From CBDCWQ01 sp965223435 (GTDB lineage: Bacteria > Myxococcota > Kuafuiibacteriia > Kuafuiibacteriales > Kuafuiibacteriaceae): 64,000 nucleotides of DNA. This document shows positions 34,801 to 42,663 of this stretch, piece after piece. The first letter of the stretch is position 1. Each line of letters starts with the position of its first letter. The notes beneath the pieces were generated by a model. The model was not told the DNA's origin. It saw only the letters and a list, made by a program, of their open reading frames with translations, and made no database searches. The stretch spans positions 62,001 to 126,000 of the forward strand of contig CBDCWQ010000023.1 of NCBI GenBank assembly GCA_965223435.1. The letters run 5' to 3'. The position numbers and the translations under genes were made by a program.

Positions 34801-37784
34801 ATCCTGGGTGCCAAGCGCCGGTCTTTCAAACCATCCCAAGTTTGACCACCGGACGGGTCGACGCCGTGACCCGTTACGACTACGACGACCTTTGCCGTGT
34901 GGTCCGGGTCACGTCGCCCCTTGGAACCGAGGCGTCTACATCGTACTGTGACATGAATCCCGCCGGCATCAATCCGTGCGGGCAGGCGACAAAGCAACAT
35001 GTGCGCACCGAAAAATCGGGCCCTGGTTCACAACCGGTCTGGAAAAAGGACTATTTTGATGGCCAGCACCGGACCTGGCAATCAGAGCGTCCCGCCAGCG
35101 ATGGGCGGACCATCGTCTCTCGAGTAGGCTACGACGCCCGAGGATTGCGTGCTTTTCAGGTCGCACCCCATTTTGACGGCGAACCGGAACGAAGGGTAGA
35201 CACCGAATACGACTGGTTGAACCGCCCGACCCGGGTCTGGCTACCGGGGCCCTTCGGAGACAGACCCCAGCGCTCCATCGAGTACGGACTGCGGCGAATT
35301 GCAGCCGCCTCCGAGGTGGATCCAAGTCTGAAGGGCATTCCGTTGGCCTACCGAGCGACCATGGATGAGCTCGGGCACAAGGTCGAGGAGCTCAAGAACA
35401 TGAGAGATCAAGTGGTGTTGGTTCGGCACCCCGGCATCCGAAAGCGAGAGATGTTCTACGATGCTCGGGGGCATCTCAAGAAGCTTCGCCAAGACGGTGG
35501 GGTTCAGTTCCACTACCAGTACGATTCCTCCAAAAACTTGATTCGCGAAGAGGATCCGAACCGCGGTTATGTCAACTATGGGTACGACGCTCTGGGACGC
35601 AAGACTTTGCAAGAGCAAGGGCCACTGGGCGGTGCGCCCATTCGACGCGTTGAGTGGTTCCTCGATGGGCTCGGCCGCATCGTCAAAAAGGAGGCGAAGC
35701 GGCGGGTGTCGGGTGCAAAACCATGGTCGCTCGAATCAGACGCGGTCTTGGTGTATGACGAGCCAAGCGCGGTACCCGGGGCGTACAACGTGGGTCAGCT
35801 GACATCTGTCCAAGATTCGGCCGGGACGCTGAACCTTTCGTTCAACGCCGAGGGGGCCGAAATCTACCGGCTTCGCCGCATGGACGGTCAAGACTATGTT
35901 TTTCGGACCCATTACGATGGGCAGGGTAGAGTCCAAAGACGAAGCTACCCAGAGCCTTTGGGCGACGTGGAATACGGTTATCATGATTCTGGCGAGATTG
36001 CGGAGATCAGCGGCCTGGTCCGAAATGTCAAAACGTTCGCCGACGGACGGATTCAGCGTTTTGAGGGTGAAAATGGGACGGTGACCCAACGTACGCTCCA
36101 CGCGGACTATGATTGGATCGCGAGCCAAACTGTCGAGGGGCCTGACACTTCGATTCAGAGTGTTCAGTATACCTATAATCGAGCGGGCCTGATCACCGAA
36201 ATTCGAAGCGCGATGCCAGGTCATTCCTGGGCCTACGAGTACGACGCCGGCAAGCGGTTGACTGCGGCCCATGGGCTCGGCGAGTCGTCACGTTCCGAGG
36301 TCTTTCAGTATGACGCGCGCGACAACATCATTGCGACGTCAAAAGAGGGATGCTTCAGCTACGGCAGTGCGTTTCCGCATGCGGTCACCAGAGTGGGTAC
36401 GAAGAAATACAGCTACGATGCGCTGGGCAACATGAAAAACCGAAACGGGCTCGCTCTCGGTTACGACGCCGACAACCGGCTGGTTCAAATCGGAACCCGA
36501 CGGGTGGTCTACGACTCGGCCGGCGAGCGCCGCATCGTGTTGTCCCCAGACAAGACCGTATTGTACCTCGACTACGGTTACGAGGTCGAAAAATCCGCGG
36601 AAGCGGAGCACGACCGCACGCAAATCTACGTGCGACTCAAGGGGGAACTCGTGGCCAAGCGGGTGCGCGAAAATCGCGTGGTGTCTTCCAAACGCGTCCT
36701 TTATGGAGACAAGGGCAAAAGGGTCAATGAGTGGGCGGTTCGTACCGATCCGTATTGGATTCACACCAACCACCTCGGCTCTGTTCGCGCGGTCACTGAC
36801 GCATCGGGCCAAGTGGCTTCGATGGCAACGTACCGACCCTACGGCGAAGCCAAAACCAAGAATGTACCGTCTGAGCTTTGGGAGACGAAGGAAGAATCGC
36901 GTAACTTTATCGGTGAGTCTCAGGATGAAAGCGGTCTTCTCTACTTGCATGCCAGGTACTACGATCCCCAACTCGGACGGTTCATCTCTCCTGACCCCTC
37001 CCATCCGCTGGGCGCTGGGGTTGGCCTGAACCCCTACGCCTATTCCGGCAATGATCCGGTGAACAACATCGATCGAAATGGTCTTTTCTTTTTTAACAAG
37101 AACAAGGAGGACTCCTCAGAAAACAAAAGTGATGAACCGGGCCTTTCCGGTATTCACCGAGAGATCGGAGAACTTGCGCAGAATAGCTATCACGCAGGCG
37201 CGGCGCGCAAAAACTGGGAGAGAGTCCAAGACTTTGTTGACCCGGACTCTGGTTTCGCGGCCACGCTCTTTAAAAGGCAAAAAGGGAACCTCTACGTTTT
37301 GGCTTTTCGGGGCACTGAGGGCCTTGTCGACCCGGACGCGGTCACCGATGTGGCCCAAGGGTTGGGACTTCCTTCCGAGCAATACGACTTGGCGATAAAA
37401 CTTGCGGCCATGGCCGGGGCCCTGGCCGAGCGTCAGGGCGCAACGTTAAGACTGACCGGGCACTCCCTGGGCGGGGGGCTGGCGACGGCCGCGGGCCTCG
37501 TCAACGGCCAACACAGTGTCGTGTTCAATCCGGCCGGCGTTCACCGCAATACCCTAAGCCGGTACGATGCTTCCTTTGACCGCGCGGGCGAACTCGTCAC
37601 GAACTACATTGTGGCCGGCGAAATATTGAATACCGCTCAGGATTTCATGCCGCTTTTGCGTGATTCACTGCCTTCGTCGGTTGGCCGGCGAATCTACTTG
37701 GAACGCGGGGCTAGGCCGGCCGTTAGCTTTTCCGGTCACGGCAGCGATGCCTATCTCAACTCGCCGGGAACGGTCATCAAGTAG
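31863..37784 (+). CDS. SpvB/FG-GAP–Rhs repeat protein with C-terminal lipase domain
   Basis: The ATG at 31863 has AAGGA about 8 bases upstream and gives a signal peptide (LLCVVMGAALLTPGLPAWA). The product is 1973 residues. An SpvB-like N-terminus is followed by FG-GAP/VCBS repeats (about 390-675; GDFDGDGDLD, FADVNGDGLADLI) and a long Rhs/YD-repeat shell (about 760-1690). The Rhs core signature YDPQLGRFISPDP is at about 1701, followed by NPYAYSGNDPVNNIDRNG. The variable tip (about 1725-1973) carries a lipase-3-type alpha/beta hydrolase with LTGHSLGGG (Ser1868) and SVVFNPAGV. The layout matches TcdB/TccC-like or Rhs cage toxins that release a C-terminal effector. No immunity gene follows; a terminator does. 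Confidence 0.93.
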   Translation: MGKSNIDTQVRTNGVRADRKLLCVVMGAALLTPGLPAWAEDEVPPPDNLMKNNSTTAQTDGGFQTGVAIQVPRFRDLEPQLRLSYSSGREKVNGWLGYGFSLAGLSVIERASPGLGRPNYDDTDVFVLDGEELIPYTALGGQYATKIQSYVRIRRHHPEPNQWMVESPDGIRRIYAPVISVEGVPQRWALVRVEKQVNDVTIHQVEYVYKNLDGPDGDAYLESILYNSNRIRFYYEPRPDEMISAIGATTLLRTAHRLAAIEVRGPLGLVRAYDLSYLSPLDASSKLQLNGRSLLASVQMLGQGAQVTSDGVVQGVPQVPAVRMNWELPPLTLVDDGFKEANTPSGRWGFYDRSGTGVDAIYFKDLRGKGSGRLRVLGPKSLSLQSTVAPPLGDFDGDGDLDSAAFPPEKTEADDWHGCDTLFGDIDGDGLTDRLDQWKASFYSSKCEGDVFYHRSNGEKMKLQWRFSKGMRLNDGYRTAAALVDLSGDGRAELLTIKLKDGGSRIRVYDFQEKDSRIWGSKIGHPNFGFGMSFADVNGDGLADLITSYKSKFWVQLSTGNDLVPFGPGVFESNYEAQPSRGKAWPRMVFADMNGDGLADMLYVRKKTREVRVRLSTGVGFAEEQVWAELPRSIWSRGFGVGDLTGDGKPDFAFYAYDNGPDGWVVMGSRGPRAYRVKSVENGYGKKTVVEYAPSSRWRTVSDSSQGVPMRGVMSTVKRLIVDDGLNETPPEVTEFEYEGARYDVARRKFLGFRRVTEKRLCGEVVCKKAVSTFRQDYASVGKPERVDQLGPEDKLLVRSEYVYSINETDGVFISVLDTETQTEFDGSLERKRVVEHTYDNFGNQTQTFDHGAQGQDDGILTVSEFLYPRGADAPYLAALEIRESIFGPEQEKLFETVIERDAWGNPRASKVLALDDLPDGTSTETWRVTRFEYNDAHGNLTDIIDPMLERTVRVYDTLFNQFVVRETNPAGHIVETKWHPGCQAPVFQTIPSLTTGRVDAVTRYDYDDLCRVVRVTSPLGTEASTSYCDMNPAGINPCGQATKQHVRTEKSGPGSQPVWKKDYFDGQHRTWQSERPASDGRTIVSRVGYDARGLRAFQVAPHFDGEPERRVDTEYDWLNRPTRVWLPGPFGDRPQRSIEYGLRRIAAASEVDPSLKGIPLAYRATMDELGHKVEELKNMRDQVVLVRHPGIRKREMFYDARGHLKKLRQDGGVQFHYQYDSSKNLIREEDPNRGYVNYGYDALGRKTLQEQGPLGGAPIRRVEWFLDGLGRIVKKEAKRRVSGAKPWSLESDAVLVYDEPSAVPGAYNVGQLTSVQDSAGTLNLSFNAEGAEIYRLRRMDGQDYVFRTHYDGQGRVQRRSYPEPLGDVEYGYHDSGEIAEISGLVRNVKTFADGRIQRFEGENGTVTQRTLHADYDWIASQTVEGPDTSIQSVQYTYNRAGLITEIRSAMPGHSWAYEYDAGKRLTAAHGLGESSRSEVFQYDARDNIIATSKEGCFSYGSAFPHAVTRVGTKKYSYDALGNMKNRNGLALGYDADNRLVQIGTRRVVYDSAGERRIVLSPDKTVLYLDYGYEVEKSAEAEHDRTQIYVRLKGELVAKRVRENRVVSSKRVLYGDKGKRVNEWAVRTDPYWIHTNHLGSVRAVTDASGQVASMATYRPYGEAKTKNVPSELWETKEESRNFIGESQDESGLLYLHARYYDPQLGRFISPDPSHPLGAGVGLNPYAYSGNDPVNNIDRNGLFFFNKNKEDSSENKSDEPGLSGIHREIGELAQNSYHAGAARKNWERVQDFVDPDSGFAATLFKRQKGNLYVLAFRGTEGLVDPDAVTDVAQGLGLPSEQYDLAIKLAAMAGALAERQGATLRLTGHSLGGGLATAAGLVNGQHSVVFNPAGVHRNTLSRYDASFDRAGELVTNYIVAGEILNTAQDFMPLLRDSLPSSVGRRIYLERGARPAVSFSGHGSDAYLNSPGTVIK

Positions 37785-37817
37785 CCAGTCGGCCTGGCAA
37801 AACTCGTGAGGGGTTTT

Positions 37818-37840
37818 CCGGGCTGGCTGGCCCGGATTTT
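37818..37840 (+). terminator. Rho-independent terminator after the Rhs gene
   Basis: A 6-bp stem CCGGGC/GCCCGG with a 6-base loop lies at 37818-37835 and is followed by ATTTT. It sits 34 bases after the Rhs stop and ahead of the next gene, so it probably separates the Rhs unit from giant protein B. Confidence 0.65.
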
Positions 37841-37904
37841 CTTCTTCGTCGATCGATAGAATTCTTGCAGAAGCGAAGGTCACTCGGGCAAGGAAAAGGG
37901 CTCC

Positions 37905-40900
37905 ATGAGGAGACTCCGTGTGGCCCCAGTCCAACCGCTCGAAGGTCGAAACGCAAGTAGAGTCGCCCTTGTTGTCGTTTTGGGGCTGATCCTGAGCTTT
38001 GTTGCCGGGAAGGAATCCGCGGGCTCGGAGTTCTCGGTGCGCTTGGTTCGCGGGTGGAACCTTGTCACGTTGCCCCATGGAGTAGGGGCTCACCTGGAAC
38101 CCACCGAGGCCAAACAAGGGCTTCAGATATTCGCGATCTCCGGCCAGGGAGACGCATCGAGGGAAGTCCGTTTCTTGCCATCGACCGAGGTGACCCATTA
38201 CTGGATTTATGCACCCTCCGAGCAGGCGCTTCCGTTTCGAACCGACCAAACAGACAAGTCCATAGCACCTAGACCGAACCAAGGATGGCAACTTTTCGCA
38301 GTTCATTCACCCGTACCCCATGTCGATCCGGTTACGGAACGACTGCTCTATTGGGACGCGAACACAAATCATTATCGTTCCGTGACGGAAGGGGAGGTAT
38401 TGCTCCCGGGCCATGCCTACTGGCGCTTCACACGGGGGCCACCCACACAGAGCGTGGCTGGGTCTCAACGTGCGGGATCGACTGCAGATGTTCTGGACCA
38501 AACATGGGCCCAAGTGATGGCGCCCTCATCACGAAATTACGAACAAGCCCTTGATGCGCGGAACGTTCTAGAGCGCTCCGGGCCGAGCGAAAAGACGGAC
38601 TTTGTAGCGTTTTACCAGGTGGAGTACCAGTCAAACGACGTAGAATCTTATCTGGGCATAGACGAGGGGCTCGACGAAGATGCGAAGTACCTGGCGCGCT
38701 TCGAACGGGTATGGGCCTACACCCAGGGCATCGCTTTGGCGCAGCTTTCCGACGACCCCGATGCATCGTCTCGCGAACGGGCACAAGGCTTCGCGCACTT
38801 CTTGTGCGCGCATGCGGTGGAAGGGCGGTCGCCAGGCGGGGACGACATCATTTTGGGCTGGCCGTTTTCATGGAACACCAAAAACGACGCCTGGAAGGAC
38901 AGCAGGCTGGTCACGGGCGCCAACGCGTGGGCCCTTCACGGCTTGGGTTCCTTTATCGTATCCGATGCTTCTTGGACGCTGGCTGCAGCGGAGCTTGATT
39001 CCCTTTTGTCGTGTTACAAGAGAGCTCTTCTTGGTCTTGGTGAGCATCGCCACACGGTCAAGACACCCCATGGAACGTCAGCCACTCTGATGACCGCTGG
39101 CTGGACAACCCGAGGGCTTCAGCACGCGGGAGAACCGCAGGCGCTTCTGGACAACCTTGGCGTGCCGCTTGCTCGCTTGCCCGACGAGCGTTTTGGCTAC
39201 TACAGCATACTCGACGCCATAGGGTACCATACTGTTCACCCCGATCGCCCACCCGAGGTCGCTCGTTGGAGGATCGATTCGTCGGGTCGCAAAGTTGAAC
39301 TGGCGCCCTTAACTTTGACGGAAACGACTTTTTCGGTCTTGCGCGAGCGGGTCAAAGCCACAAACGTTGTGACCGAGCACAATGTGGACGTATTGAGCGT
39401 TCTCAACCACGCGCTGGACCATCCCACAAGACTCCAAATCGAAGCGCCCGAAGACTTGGAGAAGTGGAGGAATGAGCTCCGGGACGGAATTTTTTATGTG
39501 CTGTGGGACGCTGACGGAGTCGCACCCGGCCACGACCCGGAGGACCGGGGGCGGGTGATTACCGGCGGAGAATTTGCTTGGGGGGGCGATGGCGGTCGTG
39601 AATTTGTCGCCAGTGAACATGTGGCGGTCGACAATTGCAGTTGGCTGTCGCTTTCCGTGGACTACGATGAGCTCCCCAGGGAATCCGGTTATGTTAGCCG
39701 ACTCGGGCGTTGTTTGGAATACACGGTGCAGATGTTCGCGCGCCCGTTTGAGATTGAAGGGGAAGTTTACTATGGGGCGCACTACTTCCTCAACGATTTT
39801 CAAGACCCGTACATTCGCCCGAGCATTTTTCAAGAAGAGTCTTACCATCTCGAAGCGACCACCGGATTGATCCTCGGGCTCCTGAAATTCGCGGCCGCCT
39901 ACCCTGAGGATCCCCGGTCGGAGTATTTGCGCACCGAGGCCTTAGACCTTTGGGCGGGCGCAGAACGCTTTGTTGCCGATTACGGGTTCCCTTATTCCAG
40001 TCAACGCATTCAGGATCTCTCGACTCAACTGTCTTCGAGTACCGCGCTGATATGGTACATCGACACCTACAACTACCTCGCTGAACTCAAGCGAAACCGG
40101 GGTTCATTCCATGGGCCAACGGCCGACCACAACGCCGAGGTTCACCCGGGAGGTGTTGACGCAGGCGTAAACCCATTTGCCGAGTGGATCGCGTCCTTAG
40201 ATGCGCTGGAAGGGGGCCCGTCGCCCATCGAACGCCTCACGGTCGTTGGGCAGGGTGAAGACCAGCGGGTTGTGGTCTTTCCCACGGGGTTTCAGCCTTC
40301 AAATGCAGCGCCTGAAGACTTGGTTGAACTGAGGACCGGTGGGTTTGGGGGCCGGGCCATAAGCATCCTCGGGCAGCAGGGAAGCCGACTCTTGGAGCGA
40401 CACTTTCCTGGTTTGGCAAAAGCGCCCTTGGGGGCCGCTTTTGGGGCGTCCACGCTGGGCGGGATCAACGCGTCGGTCCTGGTTGCTTTTGCGCTTGGCG
40501 GGGGAGGTGACAACTGGACACGTATCGCTCGTCTGAGAGCGTCCCCGAGTGAAGACACCGCTTGGGTTCGAATCGGATACGTACGGGCGTCCGAGGTCCT
40601 TTATGGTCCCATTCTTCTCGATGAGGCGAACGTGAGGCAAAAAACGCTCGAGTTGACGATGGTGAAGGGAGAGCTCAAGACCTCGAGTTTCCGTTTTGAT
40701 GTGGACACCCTGTATGGCATCGTCGTGCCGGAGCTCTTCGAAAATCAAAGAGGCGCATTGGATGTATCCTTTCGGGTTCCGGACGTCTGGTCTCAAGATG
40801 CTTTGCTTGAGGTCTACGAATTCGCTCCCGATGCCAGCAGCAACGAAGCCGATCGCTTCGACCAATTTTACGCACAGGACCCTTTTTGGGTCTGGGCCAA

Positions 40901-42335
40901 GGAAACGGCGCAGCACTTGGGCTTGGCTGAAGAAGCCTTCCTTTCATGGGCGAAATCGGTGTTGTCGGCCAACGTGCCTACCCTCGTAGCTTCAGGTGAT
41001 ACGGGTAAGCCGCTCGAGCCGGGCCAAGGTACGCTCGCCAACGGTAAACCAACAGATGTGCATTCCGACGAGACGGTCAAAATGCCAAGCCTTCAAAGTG
41101 GGCCCCGGCCGATTGGGGGAACACACGTGGTGTTGGGCGATCGCGTCTCCGAGATTGCGTTCCTGTCCGCGACTTTGGGGCACAAGTTTTCGAACAGCAA
41201 GGCCCTCAACGATCTTTTGGACATGGCGGCAGAGCTTCGTGCGGCACCCGGCGTCGACCATGCGCCTGTTCTTCCGCCGCATCTTCGCACTGATCTTTCT
41301 TTCGGAGCAATCTCGATTGATTTGGCCACCCGTATCGAGAACATGGTGGACCAGCGATTCAAGAACCCAGGCGACTTCACGCCGACGTCGATCTACAAAG
41401 TGAGCCGCGAGATCGTGAGTGGAGCGCCCGCCACTCGGGTGGGTCTCGGAGTCCTATTGCCCGATGAGGTCTTTAGCCATGAACGACTCTATGTCGCATG
41501 GCGCGCTGACTTTTTTAGGATTCTTGCGGGCATCGTATTTCGAGAAGGGGGCTTCGAGGGCGTCCGCAGTGCTTTTTTGGCACCTCTTGGGCATTCGCCA
41601 AAAGAGCTTGTGGTGGCCGCATGGGTCGAACGGACTTACGCCAGTCGCGTGATCTATGATTTCGTCCCGCTGGCCGATGAGGGCGTTCAAGTGACCGCTC
41701 GCGCCGGGATCGAGACCATCGCTTCCGCGACCGGCCGAAGCGCTTATGAGGCCAAAGCCAAGGTTGTTGAAAGTATTTTTGTCAAGCAAGGACTTCAGGA
41801 CGACCTCGCCAATCGCCGAATGGTTCCAAGTTCGGACTGGGAACCCATAAATGATCGAAGCTTCGAGGCGGCAGTTTCCACCGTGATGGAGCGTGTGGGC
41901 TACACCTTCAAGGATGAGCGCCTGAGTATTTTTGGCATTCAATCCGATCGGGGCAAGAATCAGGGGCTTTCGTTGCCAGCGCGAGAGTGGTTGGAGTACG
42001 TGGGTGACTCCGTCCTGGAACTCATCGTCCAAGACTATTTGGCCACCAATCTATCAGGCGCGTCGATTTCTTTTCTCCGAGATAAGAAGGTGAGCATCGT
42101 CAACAACGAGAACTTCGCCGAGGTTGCGCGCTCCCTGGGAATCGACAAAGTTCAACAAATGGGCAAGGGGGGCGTGGGCACAAAGCCGCTTGCCGACGCG
42201 TTTGAGGCGATGGTTGGAGGTATATTCTTCGACTCCGACTATGAAAGTACCCGAGAAGTCTTCGGCCCGGTGCTCCTGAGCAAGAACATCATCGATGCAG
42301 ACAGAAATAGGGTCGAAACCCAACCTTCCGACTAA
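37905..42335 (+). CDS. Giant exported protein B (1476 aa): GWNL module, alpha/alpha toroid, pre-effector segment, dsRBD-like domain and RNase III
   Basis: ATG 37905 follows GGAAAAGG. A signal peptide (VALVVVLGLILSFVAG) leads into a GWNLVTLP module (50-180). The toroid (about 264-729) has RVWAYTQGI, GWPFSWNTK, EHNVDVLSVLNHA (Glu491), DNCSWLSLSV and SYHLEATTGLILGL. It lacks the propeller and Cys knot of proteins A and C. A Gly-rich pre-effector (about 812-902; TAWVRIGYVRASEV) is followed by FWVWAKETAQHL at about 990. Then come a degenerate RNase III-like unit (about 1076-1219), a dsRBD-like segment (about 1231-1295) and a complete RNase III domain (about 1316-1455): WLEYVGDSVLEL gives Glu1364/Asp1368 and LADAFEAMVGGIFFD gives Asp1431/Glu1434, all four metal-binding acids. 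Probably a secreted ribonuclease cutting double-stranded RNA. Confidence 0.88.
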   Translation: MRRLRVAPVQPLEGRNASRVALVVVLGLILSFVAGKESAGSEFSVRLVRGWNLVTLPHGVGAHLEPTEAKQGLQIFAISGQGDASREVRFLPSTEVTHYWIYAPSEQALPFRTDQTDKSIAPRPNQGWQLFAVHSPVPHVDPVTERLLYWDANTNHYRSVTEGEVLLPGHAYWRFTRGPPTQSVAGSQRAGSTADVLDQTWAQVMAPSSRNYEQALDARNVLERSGPSEKTDFVAFYQVEYQSNDVESYLGIDEGLDEDAKYLARFERVWAYTQGIALAQLSDDPDASSRERAQGFAHFLCAHAVEGRSPGGDDIILGWPFSWNTKNDAWKDSRLVTGANAWALHGLGSFIVSDASWTLAAAELDSLLSCYKRALLGLGEHRHTVKTPHGTSATLMTAGWTTRGLQHAGEPQALLDNLGVPLARLPDERFGYYSILDAIGYHTVHPDRPPEVARWRIDSSGRKVELAPLTLTETTFSVLRERVKATNVVTEHNVDVLSVLNHALDHPTRLQIEAPEDLEKWRNELRDGIFYVLWDADGVAPGHDPEDRGRVITGGEFAWGGDGGREFVASEHVAVDNCSWLSLSVDYDELPRESGYVSRLGRCLEYTVQMFARPFEIEGEVYYGAHYFLNDFQDPYIRPSIFQEESYHLEATTGLILGLLKFAAAYPEDPRSEYLRTEALDLWAGAERFVADYGFPYSSQRIQDLSTQLSSSTALIWYIDTYNYLAELKRNRGSFHGPTADHNAEVHPGGVDAGVNPFAEWIASLDALEGGPSPIERLTVVGQGEDQRVVVFPTGFQPSNAAPEDLVELRTGGFGGRAISILGQQGSRLLERHFPGLAKAPLGAAFGASTLGGINASVLVAFALGGGGDNWTRIARLRASPSEDTAWVRIGYVRASEVLYGPILLDEANVRQKTLELTMVKGELKTSSFRFDVDTLYGIVVPELFENQRGALDVSFRVPDVWSQDALLEVYEFAPDASSNEADRFDQFYAQDPFWVWAKETAQHLGLAEEAFLSWAKSVLSANVPTLVASGDTGKPLEPGQGTLANGKPTDVHSDETVKMPSLQSGPRPIGGTHVVLGDRVSEIAFLSATLGHKFSNSKALNDLLDMAAELRAAPGVDHAPVLPPHLRTDLSFGAISIDLATRIENMVDQRFKNPGDFTPTSIYKVSREIVSGAPATRVGLGVLLPDEVFSHERLYVAWRADFFRILAGIVFREGGFEGVRSAFLAPLGHSPKELVVAAWVERTYASRVIYDFVPLADEGVQVTARAGIETIASATGRSAYEAKAKVVESIFVKQGLQDDLANRRMVPSSDWEPINDRSFEAAVSTVMERVGYTFKDERLSIFGIQSDRGKNQGLSLPAREWLEYVGDSVLELIVQDYLATNLSGASISFLRDKKVSIVNNENFAEVARSLGIDKVQQMGKGGVGTKPLADAFEAMVGGIFFDSDYESTREVFGPVLLSKNIIDADRNRVETQPSD

Positions 42336-42364
42336 GGCATGGCGGTGCTCTGGGGTGCCTTTTC
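42334..42364 (+). terminator. Possible terminator after giant protein B
   Basis: AAGGCA (overlapping the stop codon) pairs with TGCCTT at 42356-42361, followed by TTTCT. The loop is long (16 bases), so this is a weak candidate. Confidence 0.4.
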
Positions 42365-42663
42365 TCTTGCTGCCTCTCGGTCGTGAGGCATTGAAATGAA
42401 AGCGTCGCGGTCATGAGAGGGCAATCCCCAGTCGGATCTTCATGTTGGGGAGGTCTGGCTGACGGAGTGTGTGGCTCTGCTTGCGGGCAATGACGGTTGC
42501 CGGTTTTGGGGTTGACTGGCCGTTTGCGTCGGGTTTTTGGTTCCTTTCGTTTCGGTACATTGCTCTATCCCGGGTATCGGTAGGTTGAGCAGGATTCTTG
42601 ACGGGACTCGTGGAGAGTTCGAGGTCGAAGGGCGCGAGGCGCCTGGATGCTGTGGAGGCGTAG
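42336..42663 (+). promoter_or_regulatory. G/T-rich leader region of giant protein C
   Basis: This 328-base gap contains no ORF with protein character. It is strongly G/T-rich on the plus strand. A TTGACT near 42510 could be a -35 element, but no matching -10 is clear. GTGGAGG about 7 bases before ATG 42664 is the ribosome-binding site. Confidence 0.35.
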
